Part shown: piece by piece, positions 6,699 to 13,744 of the stretch
Layout: the number at the start of each line of letters is the position of its first letter
Position numbering within the stretch: position 1 is the first letter of the stretch
Notes under the pieces: model-generated
Databases searched by the model: none
Told to the model about the DNA's origin: nothing
Seen by the model: the letters and a program-made list of their open reading frames with translations, nothing else
NCBI GenBank assembly: GCA_937960785.1
Contig: CALGOZ010000118.1
Coordinates: forward strand, 1-13,744
DNA length: 13,744 nt
Direction: 5' to 3'
Source: an uncultured Pseudogracilibacillus sp.
GTDB taxonomy: Bacteria > Bacillota > Bacilli > Bacillales > Amphibacillaceae
Program-made: the position numbers and the translations under genes

Positions 6699-9003
6699 GA
6701 ATGATTTCCTCCTCATTTACTACGCCAACATGTTGAATAAACCATTCTTTTAATTCATGTTGTGATGAGTAATATAGTGTTTTTTCTACTTCTGCTTGCA
6801 TTAATCGTTGTTGATACGTCTTCGATGTGTCTAACGCTCGTTTTTCCGGCTCTTTATTTAGCGTTACGACATTGTCGTCGACAAAAATAAAATTTAAATC
6901 ATAAAATACTCTCAAAATAAATGATAGTTGTTCTTTTGGTAAACGCAATTGTTTTATCATCGTTGGATAATGTTTCCTTAAGTCTACTTCAGGAAAACTA
7001 GCTATATATTGATATACTTGCTTAAAATGTTTTCGGTCAGGAATCGCTTGTAAAAACGCATCATGTTCTACTTGATAAGCGACGTGGACCGATTGGGGAT
7101 TCGTTTTTACGACAATTTTTTGTAATGTTTCTAAATCGGGCGGTAAATCATAAATTGTTAAAAGTTCTGTTTCAACTATAGAATCTAACTCCGATTCATA
7201 GGTAATTAATTGTACGTTGTCATAGACAGAAATTTCCTTAACCTCGTCGACACTTTGGCAGACGAGTGTATGGTGTGTATATTGTTTGATAAAGGGTAAA
7301 ACATTCGACAGACGACGTTGACCTCGATCATCGAATAGTTGCCACTCTTGCACTGCTAAATCAAATATATTAATTTGTACCGTCGTCCGACCGTTCCATT
7401 CATTAATCTGCAACTCTCCTACAAGGGAGACGGTACTGTCTTTTGCAATATATGGTGCAACATGTCCGAACTGAAAGCCAATTGCTTCGACGATTCGATC
7501 ATCTGTTTTAAATTGTAATTTTAAATGTCTTTCATTTTGACCGATTTGTCGAATTTGTTCCGGGACCCCTTCGACATAAAAAATCGGCCGTTCATTCCCT
7601 ACCCCAAAAGGTGCGAACTGTTCGATTTCATGAACGAGTTGTTCCGTTAACTCATGAATCGATAAACAGTCATCGATATGTAATTGTTGTTTTCCTACTG
7701 TTCCGGTAAAGTTCGTCTTCATACGCTCTTCTAAGAAGGAATGAATTTCTGAAAAATGAGCTTTAGGAAAACTCATCCCTGCTGCTTGTGAATGTCCTCC
7801 AAAATTGGAGAACAAGGAGCGAATTTCCATTAAGTTTTCAAACAAATTAAAACCCGGGACACTTCGGGCCGAACCTTTCCACTCTTCGGCCGTCTTGCTT
7901 TCTGTTAAAAGCATTACAGGTCGATGGTAACGATTAACGAGACGTGAAGCAGCAATTCCTAATACTCCTTCATGCCAAGATTCATTTGCTAACATAATAA
8001 AATCATGGGATTCGTCCACCTGACGTTCTGCTTCTTCAACAATTTGGGTAACGATTTGTTGACGCCTGCGATTTAATGCTTCAATTTCATTAGCAATTTC
8101 CTCCGCTTCAGACCGGTCTTCTGTCAAAAGTAATTGAACAGCTAACATCGCATTTTGTAATCTACCGACTGCGTTAATTCGCGGACCCAATACGAATCCG
8201 ATATCCCTTTCGGTAATCGTTCCATCGACTTCAGCCATCTCAATTAATTGTTGTAGACCGATATTGGAAGTACGTTGCAGTCGTTTTAAACCTTCAGCGA
8301 CAAGGATACGATTCTCCCCGATAAGAGGAACTAAATCTGCTACCGTTCCAATCGCTACAAGCTCCAATAGAGAATGAGCTTCTTCGCCAAGTAAATAATG
8401 AGCAATTTGCCAAGCGATTCCAGCCCCAGCTAACGGTTTAAACGAATAATCTGGCGATAGTTCTGGATGGATGATCGCATACGCCTCTGGGAGCTCTTCT
8501 TGAATTTCGTGATGGTCAGTTATAATGACATCGATACCTAATTCATTAGCAAAGGAGACTTCTTCCAGATTCGAAATTCCATTATCTACTGTAATAATAA
8601 GACCGACAAACTGTTCAGCAAAACGCTCGATTGCTTCTATATGTAATCCGTACCCTTCCTTAAAACGGTCTGGTATATAATAATGACAATTAATTCCGAG
8701 AGTTCGTAACGTTTGATACATAATCGCCGTCGATGTTACTCCATCAGCATCGTAATCTCCATAAATGACGACAGTTTCTTCATCTTCCTTCGCTTCGATT
8801 AGTCGTTGTTTTAACCGATCGATTTGGTATAACTTTGCTGGATCTTCTAATTGTTTAAGACTTGGGTTTAAAAACATCTCTCGTTCTTCTTCATCGACGA
8901 TTCCCCGGGCATGAAATAATCGATCGATTAAAGAATCTCTTCCTTCAGCTTGCGTTTGATTAGCTTCCGGTAAAAACGTCCAAGTTGCCTTACTCTTTAA
9001 CAT
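6688..9003 (-). CDS. recJ: Single-stranded-DNA-specific 5'-3' exonuclease RecJ
   Basis: Nuclease that degrades single-stranded DNA from 5' ends during recombinational and mismatch repair. I chose the ATG at 9003 (771 residues), preceded by AAGGAGTGA with a seven-base spacer. Numbering from there, the DHH domain has DYDADG (83-88), VDN (139-141), DHH (163-165) and GTVADLVPL (219-227). The DHHA1 domain has the GGHSQAAGM signature at 402-410. An OB-like region follows at about 440-550. A poorly conserved C-terminal part (about 570-771) is common in Firmicute RecJ. An ATG at 9045 would add 14 residues, but its AAAGG touches the start codon, so it is unlikely. Catalytic motifs are complete. It overlaps apt by 11 bases and follows lapA by 53. 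Confidence 0.97.
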   Translation of the reverse strand: MLKSKATWTFLPEANQTQAEGRDSLIDRLFHARGIVDEEEREMFLNPSLKQLEDPAKLYQIDRLKQRLIEAKEDEETVVIYGDYDADGVTSTAIMYQTLRTLGINCHYYIPDRFKEGYGLHIEAIERFAEQFVGLIITVDNGISNLEEVSFANELGIDVIITDHHEIQEELPEAYAIIHPELSPDYSFKPLAGAGIAWQIAHYLLGEEAHSLLELVAIGTVADLVPLIGENRILVAEGLKRLQRTSNIGLQQLIEMAEVDGTITERDIGFVLGPRINAVGRLQNAMLAVQLLLTEDRSEAEEIANEIEALNRRRQQIVTQIVEEAERQVDESHDFIMLANESWHEGVLGIAASRLVNRYHRPVMLLTESKTAEEWKGSARSVPGFNLFENLMEIRSLFSNFGGHSQAAGMSFPKAHFSEIHSFLEERMKTNFTGTVGKQQLHIDDCLSIHELTEQLVHEIEQFAPFGVGNERPIFYVEGVPEQIRQIGQNERHLKLQFKTDDRIVEAIGFQFGHVAPYIAKDSTVSLVGELQINEWNGRTTVQINIFDLAVQEWQLFDDRGQRRLSNVLPFIKQYTHHTLVCQSVDEVKEISVYDNVQLITYESELDSIVETELLTIYDLPPDLETLQKIVVKTNPQSVHVAYQVEHDAFLQAIPDRKHFKQVYQYIASFPEVDLRKHYPTMIKQLRLPKEQLSFILRVFYDLNFIFVDDNVVTLNKEPEKRALDTSKTYQQRLMQAEVEKTLYYSSQHELKEWFIQHVGVVNEEEIIHGL
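6708..6714 (-). promoter_or_regulatory. apt ribosome binding site inside the recJ 3' end
   Basis: GAGGAGG, nine bases upstream of the ATG at 6698 and encoding part of the recJ C-terminus. It decides the apt start: the upstream in-frame ATG at 6716 precedes this site and has no site of its own. Confidence 0.85.
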
Positions 9004-9007
9004 TGTG

Positions 9008-9016
9008 TCACTCCTT
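9008..9016 (-). promoter_or_regulatory. recJ ribosome binding site
   Basis: AAGGAGTGA, with the AGGAG core seven bases before the ATG at 9003. It supports this start over the upstream ATG at 9045, whose only purine-rich stretch touches the start codon. Confidence 0.8.
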
Positions 9017-9056
9017 GCATTCCGTGCCACTGAGTAAGTAGTCATCCTTTTTGTAC

Positions 9057-9398
9057 TTAATCAATGGGTTGATCTTCTTTCTTATCTATGTGGCCATTAT
9101 TTTTTGCTTCCTCTTTTTCAAGGGAAAGATTTGTCTGTTGCTTGATTGTTTTTTCTAAATATAAAGCACGTTGTTGTAGTCGTTTTTTCTCCCGGCTCAA
9201 ACTAACGTATTTACCAATACCAAATATAATCGTCACAAGACTACCGAGTAACACAGAAAATAAAATGATGAAAATAAGCGGAGATTCCCCTTGCCAAACT
9301 AAAAAGTTTACCTCGACTGGTTCAACATTCAAGACCGAAAAGATAGAAATAACTATAATGAAAAAGATTGCTAATAAAACATACGTTTGATTTTTCAT
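9057..9398 (-). CDS. lapA: LapA/DUF1049-family small membrane protein
   Basis: Small protein of 113 residues with two predicted membrane segments at about 6-24 and 39-61. They are separated by a short loop containing NVEPVEVNFLVW, the typical signature of the LapA (DUF1049) family. A charged, probably helical or coiled cytosolic tail (about 66-100, rich in Lys/Glu/Gln) follows. In E. coli, LapA works with LapB in controlling lipopolysaccharide synthesis. Gram-positive members such as B. subtilis YrvD have no established role that I know of, so no function is claimed here. The start is supported by AAAAGGAG eight bases upstream of the ATG. It lies between secDF and recJ, a conserved position in Bacillaceae. 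Confidence 0.85.
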   Translation of the reverse strand: MKNQTYVLLAIFFIIVISIFSVLNVEPVEVNFLVWQGESPLIFIILFSVLLGSLVTIIFGIGKYVSLSREKKRLQQRALYLEKTIKQQTNLSLEKEEAKNNGHIDKKEDQPID

Positions 9399-9425
9399 CT
9401 TACGAACTCCTTTTACATTACATCA

Positions 9426-9470
9426 CTCCTAAGGAGGAGGGCCCTATCCCCCGTATCATTTAGGAGATAG
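9426..9470 (-). other. Alternative stem-loops in the secDF-lapA spacer
   Basis: On the transcript, CTATCTCC (9463-9470) can pair with GGGGATAG (9444-9451), with one G-U pair. Alternatively CTCCTAA (9460-9466) can pair perfectly with TTAGGAG (9426-9432). The two helices share 9463-9466 and exclude each other. There is no T-tract downstream, so this is not a normal intrinsic terminator. It lies in the 82-base spacer and may affect read-through, processing or stability between secDF and lapA. Confidence 0.45.
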
Positions 9471-9480
9471 AGCAAATTAT

Positions 9481-11736
9481 TTAAACTTGTGGTCCTTCGA
9501 CTCGTTTACGCTTGCGGAAGTCGAGCGGTCGCTTGTCGAGACGTTTACCTCGCCATACGAGCCATAACTGAGAAGCTAAAAAGAGAGACGAGTACGTTCC
9601 AGCAACTAGACCGATTACTAAGGCAAGAGCAAAGCCGAAGATTGACGATGCACCTAAAATCATAAACGATAAGACAGCAATGAGCGTCGTTGTCGTCGTA
9701 TTAATACTCCGCATAAACGTTTGAATTAAACTTTTGTTAATAATTTTTGCTAATTCTTTTGGTGATTTTATAAGCTTGTTTTTCGCACGAATATTTTCAC
9801 GAATTCTATCAAAGACGACGATTGTGTTGTTAATCGAATAACCAATTATCGTTAAAATCGCCGCAATTATTGTAACATCGAATTCAATTCGCGTCACACT
9901 AAAGACTACAAGCATGAAAAACACATCGTGTAATAAGGCGATAATCGCCGTTAATGCAAAAAATATTTCAAATCGGAAAGTTACATAAATAATCATTCCT
10001 ATCGATGCAATTGCTAGCGCATAGACCGCATTTTTCACTAATTCTTGTCCGACAATTGGAGAGACGATGCTTACGTTCGGCTCATTTCCATATTTCTCGA
10101 TAAAATAATCTTTTACTTCATTTAATTGTTGATCATTTAATACTGTATCGTAACGTGATACAGCAATTTCGTTATTTTCTCCTGATAAAACGATGGATTT
10201 CGGTTCCAGTTCTAACTGTGCAAAGTCTTCTTCGATCGCATCTTCCGTCAATGGTTCGTCAGCTAAGACTTCGATTCTCGAACCGCTCGTAAAATCGATA
10301 CCCGGATTTAACTTCAAAAGCGTAAGGGAAAGTACACCTAAAACGACAAAGCTAGTCGTTGCGATAAAAATTTTCCTCCGGTGTTTGACGATATTAGGTG
10401 AACGGTTGAAAATCGTCGGTTCTACTTCTTCATCTGCATCAAGATCTTGGATTTGCGATGGCTTTACTCCGAACCAACCTTTTCGTTTTGTTAAAAAGCC
10501 ACTTTCTACCCATAAGCCAAGAAGTAACCTCGTTCCATACACTGCTGTTAAAAAACTTACTAATATACTAACGATTAACATCGTAGCAAACCCTTTAACC
10601 GAACTAGTACCGAAAATAAAAAGTACGCTCGCAGCTAAAAGGGTTGTGATGTTTGCGTCCAAAATCGTAACTAAGGAGTTTTTACCACCGGATTTAAAGG
10701 AATTTCGGACGGACTTTCCTCGGCGTAGTTCTTCCTTGATTCTTTCAAAGGTCAGGACGTTCGCATCTACCGCCATCCCTACTCCTAAAATTAATGCTGC
10801 AATCCCTGGTAAGGTTAAGACACCGTTCATTAGTTCAAAGACCAATAAGATTAAATAAATATATATAGCGATATTAATTCCAGCAATAAGTCCCGGGAAG
10901 CGATATACTGCAATCAAAAAGATGAAAATAATAAGCACACCAATAATCCCGGCAAATACGGTTTGATTAAGTGCTGTTTCTCCGAATTGCGCCCCGACAG
11001 ATGTAGAATATAACTCATTCATATGTACAGGCAAGGATCCTGCATTAATAATATCTGCTAATCGTTGGGCTTCTTCAATTGTAAAGTCGCCTGTAATCAT
11101 TACGTCACTCGTATAAAGGGGTTCACTTACGGCTGGAGCCGAGATGAACTTTGGCTCTTCTTTTTCCACTTCCTCTTTGAAAGAATCGCCCTCTTTATAA
11201 TCAAGCCAAATGACGAGGAAATTTTCCGGTGCCATATCTAGCACTTGTTCAGTCACTTGCCCAAATTTATTTGCATCCTTTAATTTAAGTGTAACGATTG
11301 GCTGATTTGTCTCTGCATGGAAGTCCTGTCGTGCACTACCTTCACGTAAATCTGAACCGTCGAGTAATACTTCATCATTTACATCCCTGAAAGTAAGTAA
11401 GGCAGAAGTCGACAACATTTCCCGTGCTTCTTGTTGATCCTCCACACCCGCAAGTTGAACACGGATACGGTCTTCTCCTTCGATATCGATCACTGTTTCA
11501 CTAATACCGAGACGGTTCACTCGGTCGTTTAACGTTTGAACAGTCGCTTCTAATAATGCACGGTTTACTTCCTGAGTGTCATCCACAGGTTCAACTTCGT
11601 ATAAAATTTCAAAGCCACCTTGTAAATCTAAACCGAGATTAATCTTTTTACTAATGCCGGTTACCGTCGTACTAATAAGGGATGCAAACAATACGACGAT
11701 AAGGACGAAGGCGATTATTCTACCTCTTTTTTTCAT
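9481..11736 (-). CDS. secDF: Fused protein-export membrane protein SecDF
   Basis: Integral membrane component that uses the proton gradient to help SecYEG-SecA complete secretion. At 751 residues, SecD and SecF are fused in one polypeptide, as in Bacillus. The SecD half has TM1 (about 7-25), the LGLDLQGG motif at 34-41, a large extracellular P1-type domain (about 45-250), then five TMs including GMAVDANVLTFERIKEE (320-336). The SecF half starts near 450 with TM7, GIDFTSGS (479-486), a smaller extracellular domain, and a TM bundle including IIGYSINNTIVVFDRIREN (631-649). This makes 12 TMs in all. The C-terminus is short and basic. The ribosome binding site is AGAAAGGAA before the ATG. It lies 39 bases after comN, so the two are probably co-transcribed. 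Confidence 0.97.
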   Translation of the reverse strand: MKKRGRIIAFVLIVVLFASLISTTVTGISKKINLGLDLQGGFEILYEVEPVDDTQEVNRALLEATVQTLNDRVNRLGISETVIDIEGEDRIRVQLAGVEDQQEAREMLSTSALLTFRDVNDEVLLDGSDLREGSARQDFHAETNQPIVTLKLKDANKFGQVTEQVLDMAPENFLVIWLDYKEGDSFKEEVEKEEPKFISAPAVSEPLYTSDVMITGDFTIEEAQRLADIINAGSLPVHMNELYSTSVGAQFGETALNQTVFAGIIGVLIIFIFLIAVYRFPGLIAGINIAIYIYLILLVFELMNGVLTLPGIAALILGVGMAVDANVLTFERIKEELRRGKSVRNSFKSGGKNSLVTILDANITTLLAASVLFIFGTSSVKGFATMLIVSILVSFLTAVYGTRLLLGLWVESGFLTKRKGWFGVKPSQIQDLDADEEVEPTIFNRSPNIVKHRRKIFIATTSFVVLGVLSLTLLKLNPGIDFTSGSRIEVLADEPLTEDAIEEDFAQLELEPKSIVLSGENNEIAVSRYDTVLNDQQLNEVKDYFIEKYGNEPNVSIVSPIVGQELVKNAVYALAIASIGMIIYVTFRFEIFFALTAIIALLHDVFFMLVVFSVTRIEFDVTIIAAILTIIGYSINNTIVVFDRIRENIRAKNKLIKSPKELAKIINKSLIQTFMRSINTTTTTLIAVLSFMILGASSIFGFALALVIGLVAGTYSSLFLASQLWLVWRGKRLDKRPLDFRKRKRVEGPQV

Positions 11737-11775
11737 GATTCATTTCCTTTCTCGAAAAATTTTCCTTTAGTACCA

Positions 11776-12081
11776 TTATGCTTCTGGATTCATTACTGCA
11801 TGAATGGAAGCCATTAATTCATCATCTACTTGTTCTTTTGCTTGTTGAATAGAATCGATTGCTAAATAATCCATATACGTATGTATTTGTAGTTGAAAAA
11901 TATCTTGTACTACTTCATAAAGCCTTTTGTCTTGGTCAGTTTTCCAAATGTGTTCGCTAAGACAGCGCCAAATATCTTCGGCATCGATTTCTTTATAGCC
12001 GAGCATGGCGAATTCCTTTTCTTTGCTTTTTAAGACAGAATACACTTTCTCTTTCCATTCACTGACGGGCTTAGTTGCCAT
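11776..12081 (-). CDS. comN: ComN-type post-transcriptional regulator
   Basis: Small soluble protein of 101 residues, close to B. subtilis ComN (YrzD, 98 residues). The family, called post-transcriptional regulator, is recognised by the helical N-terminal half (WKEKVYSVLKSKEKEFAMLGY), the DIWRCLSEHIW stretch at about 36-46 and the IHTYMDYLAID segment. In B. subtilis, ComN is recruited to cell poles by DivIVA and affects comE mRNA. Whether that role holds here cannot be seen. No signal peptide or membrane segment is visible. The ribosome binding site is GGGGG at 12089-12093, seven bases before the ATG. It is the first gene of the minus-strand run and lies divergent from spoVB, as in B. subtilis. 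Confidence 0.88.
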   Translation of the reverse strand: MATKPVSEWKEKVYSVLKSKEKEFAMLGYKEIDAEDIWRCLSEHIWKTDQDKRLYEVVQDIFQLQIHTYMDYLAIDSIQQAKEQVDDELMASIHAVMNPEA

Positions 12082-12119
12082 CAGAAGTCCCCCTTTTTGA
12101 ATCCCTATGTTTTTGTCTC

Positions 12120-12149
12120 ATTGTAAGTGTAGGTTAATATTTTATTTAA
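12120..12149 (-). promoter_or_regulatory. Possible promoter for comN-secDF
   Basis: The minus strand has TTAAAT (12144-12149), an 18-base spacer, and TACAAT (12120-12125, five of six -10 consensus). The -35 match is weak. This would give a leader of about 30 bases ahead of comN. It is the best candidate I see in this divergent region. Confidence 0.35.
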
Positions 12150-12169
12150 GCTTGGCATGCTTGACCTAC
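12129..12169. repeat. Inverted repeat between the divergent comN and spoVB promoters
   Basis: GTAGGTTAA (12129-12137) and TTGACCTAC (12161-12169) are inverted copies with one mismatch, separated by 23 bases. AAGC/GCTT lies nested inside. The left arm sits in the spacer of the comN candidate promoter and the right arm overlaps the spoVB candidate -35, so it could be an operator for both or an RNA hairpin. It may also be chance. Confidence 0.5.
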
Positions 12170-12188
12170 CTCTTTGCATATATATAAC
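12155..12188 (+). promoter_or_regulatory. Possible spoVB promoter
   Basis: Two overlapping readings exist. A sigma-A-like one has TTGACC (12161-12166), a 16-base spacer and TATAAC (12183-12188). A sigma-E-like one has GCATGCT (12155-12161), a 15-base spacer and CATATATA (12177-12184), each a partial match to the consensus I recall. Since spoVB belongs to the mother-cell sigma-E regulon in B. subtilis, the second is attractive, but the sequence alone cannot decide. Confidence 0.35.
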
Positions 12189-12224
12189 TAATACGGTTTT
12201 TCGAATAGAGGTGGCCAGCCCAAA

Positions 12225-13744
12225 ATGACAAAGCAATCTTTTCTCCACGGGACCTTACTCTTAATTATTGCCGGAATGATTACCCGTGGACTCGGATTTA
12301 TTAATCGAATCGTCATCGCCCGATTAATTGGTGAAGAAGGTGTCGGTCTTTATATGATGGCACTGCCTTCCTTATTTTTAATGCTTACGTTAACGCAAAT
12401 CGGCTTACCTGCAGCAATCTCTAAACGAATAGCCGAGGCAAACGAATTGGGCGATCAGCAAAAAATCAAGCAAATTATGACGTTCTCCTTTTTTATTATA
12501 GCATGTACGAGTATTATTTTTACGATTATAATGTTTTTCCTTGCACCTTTTGTTGCGAATTATTTAATGACCGACGAACGGACGCTCTATCCGCTATATG
12601 CAGTATTGCCGAGCATTAGTGTAATTGCATTTGTCTCGGTAATCAAAGGCTACTTTCAAGGTATGCAAAATATGAAGCCACAGAGTATCGCGATTATTAT
12701 CGAACAAGTAGTGCGTATTATATCGATTTACTTTATTTTGACACTTCTCACTCCTTATGGCATCGAATTTGCGGCAGCTGGTGCAATGATTGGTGTCTTC
12801 ATCGGCGAAATTGTATCGTTTTTCTATTTATTTTATTTATTTAAAAGAGAAAAGACGATTCCAATTCGAAAAAAATTCGTCCCAACCTTACGTGAGAGTA
12901 AAAGCATAAGGAAACAACTTTTTTCCATTGCTTTACCGAATACGGGCAGTCGATTTATTAGTTCAATTTCTAACTTTTTAGAACCGATTTTAGTTTCTCA
13001 AAGTTTACGAATTGCTGGGCTTTCGACAGTACAAGCGACGAGGCAATACGGCGAACTGACCGGCTATGTAATGCCTCTTCTTTATCTGCCAACTTTTATT
13101 ACAAATTCGTTGTCAATCGCTCTTTTACCATCGATCTCCGCTGCCGATGCTAGTGGAAATCGAAACCTCGTCTTTTACCGAATACATCAAGCGATTCGTA
13201 TTTCATTTGCCTCTGGGGCTTTAGCAACGATCATTTTAACCTTTTTTTCCATACCTATTTTAACACAAATGTATGGTACAAGTAATGCAAGTAAATATAT
13301 TGTCATAATGGCGCCTTGTTTTTTATTTTTATATATTCAAGCCCCGTTACAAGCTGCTCTCTTTGCCCTAGATTTAGCAAAGTATGCGATGCATAACAGC
13401 TTTTATGGATCGGTGATAAAGTTCTCGCTTTTATTCGTTTTAGCTTCGAATGAAAAATTCGGTATTTTCGGTGTTGTGATTGCGCTCAATACGACAATCA
13501 TCTTAATTACGTTACTCCATCTGTACGTTTTACATCGGGAGATCAATTTTATATTGAAGCGTAACGACGTCATAAAAATGATGCTACTCTTATTGCTAAC
13601 CGGAGCTGTAACTTACATATTTAAAATTAGTTTTGCTACCTATTTATCGAACGTTTTTGTTTTAATCTTCATTTTCATTTGTTTGACTGGCATTTATATT
13701 GTATTTTTACTTTTATTACGTTTTATTACTCGAGAGGAGTTAAG
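12225..13744 (+). CDS. spoVB: Stage V sporulation protein B, MOP-superfamily membrane protein (3' end cut by window)
   Basis: Polytopic membrane protein of the MOP/MATE-related flippase superfamily, required for spore cortex synthesis and thought to flip peptidoglycan lipid II in the mother cell. The open frame runs 506 codons to the window end without a stop. B. subtilis SpoVB is about 518 residues, so only about a dozen residues are missing. It begins MTKQSFLHGTLLLIIAGMITR. SpoVB-type stretches include ARLIGEEGVGLYMMALPSLF (33-52), KGYFQGMQNMKP near 143, LPNTGSRFISS near 240 and RQYGELTGYVMPLL near 285. About 14 hydrophobic segments are spread along it. The ribosome binding site is AGAGGTGG (12207-12214), 10 bases before the ATG. 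It is the only plus-strand gene and diverges from comN. Its closest alternative would be another MOP exporter such as MurJ-like YtgP, but context and sequence fit SpoVB better. Confidence 0.94.
   Translation, partial: MTKQSFLHGTLLLIIAGMITRGLGFINRIVIARLIGEEGVGLYMMALPSLFLMLTLTQIGLPAAISKRIAEANELGDQQKIKQIMTFSFFIIACTSIIFTIIMFFLAPFVANYLMTDERTLYPLYAVLPSISVIAFVSVIKGYFQGMQNMKPQSIAIIIEQVVRIISIYFILTLLTPYGIEFAAAGAMIGVFIGEIVSFFYLFYLFKREKTIPIRKKFVPTLRESKSIRKQLFSIALPNTGSRFISSISNFLEPILVSQSLRIAGLSTVQATRQYGELTGYVMPLLYLPTFITNSLSIALLPSISAADASGNRNLVFYRIHQAIRISFASGALATIILTFFSIPILTQMYGTSNASKYIVIMAPCFLFLYIQAPLQAALFALDLAKYAMHNSFYGSVIKFSLLFVLASNEKFGIFGVVIALNTTIILITLLHLYVLHREINFILKRNDVIKMMLLLLLTGAVTYIFKISFATYLSNVFVLIFIFICLTGIYIVFLLLLRFITREEL

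Noticed and set aside
6698..6716. Longer apt N-terminus (six extra residues)
   Set aside because: The upstream ATG precedes the GAGGAGG site that serves the ATG at 6698, and the family begins MD(L/Y)KQ.
9004..9045. Longer recJ N-terminus (14 extra residues)
   Set aside because: Its AAAGG touches the start codon, while the ATG at 9003 has a well-spaced AAGGAGTGA. The extra residues do not look like the usual RecJ start.
10193..10858. 221-codon open frame on the plus strand
   Set aside because: It lies wholly antisense to secDF, has a composition typical of a reverse-complement shadow (Ser/Lys/Pro rich) and has no recognisable domain. secDF is clearly the real gene.
1..13744. CRISPR array, mobile element, phage or defence system
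   Set aside because: No spaced direct repeats, transposase, integrase or defence-type genes were seen. The region is syntenic core with uniform composition by eye.

Overview
The window looks like ordinary chromosomal core from a low-to-moderate GC, endospore-forming member of the Bacillaceae. The evidence is the gene set and order (spoVB / comN-secDF-lapA-recJ-apt-relA-dtd / hisS-aspS), the strong AGGAGG-type ribosome binding sites, the fused SecDF, the bifunctional Rel and the presence of the sporulation gene spoVB. The order closely matches the Bacillus subtilis region as I remember it, except that yrvC (between secDF and lapA) and yrvJ (between dtd and hisS) seem to be missing. I cannot name the genus.

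Layout. Bases 1-53 lie downstream of aspS and hold nothing I can support. Nine genes run on the minus strand from about 12,080 down to 54. comN and secDF come first, then the small membrane protein gene lapA, recJ, apt (overlapping recJ), relA and dtd. A 350-base non-coding stretch (3107-3456) follows, holding a sigma-A-type promoter and a complete T-box riboswitch. It controls hisS and aspS, which overlap by four bases (ATGA). A 143-base divergent intergenic region (12082-12224) separates comN from spoVB. spoVB is read on the plus strand and runs off the window end about a dozen codons before its expected stop.

Functionally, this is housekeeping: protein export (SecDF), RNA-level control (ComN), single-strand DNA exonuclease activity (RecJ), adenine salvage (Apt), the stringent response (Rel), and aminoacyl-tRNA supply and quality control (Dtd, HisRS, AspRS). 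These fit a translation and nucleotide-stress theme: Rel senses uncharged tRNA on the ribosome, the T-box senses uncharged tRNA in the nascent leader, and Dtd removes D-amino acids from tRNA.

The most informative non-coding signal is the T-box. Although hisS is the first gene it controls, both the apparent specifier codon (GAC) and the discriminator-pairing base (C in UGGC) point to tRNA-Asp. I found no mobile element, CRISPR array, rRNA, tRNA gene or clearly novel system. Other points worth checking are an inverted repeat between the comN and spoVB promoters, alternative hairpins between secDF and lapA, and a seven-codon overlapping mini-ORF at the relA start.
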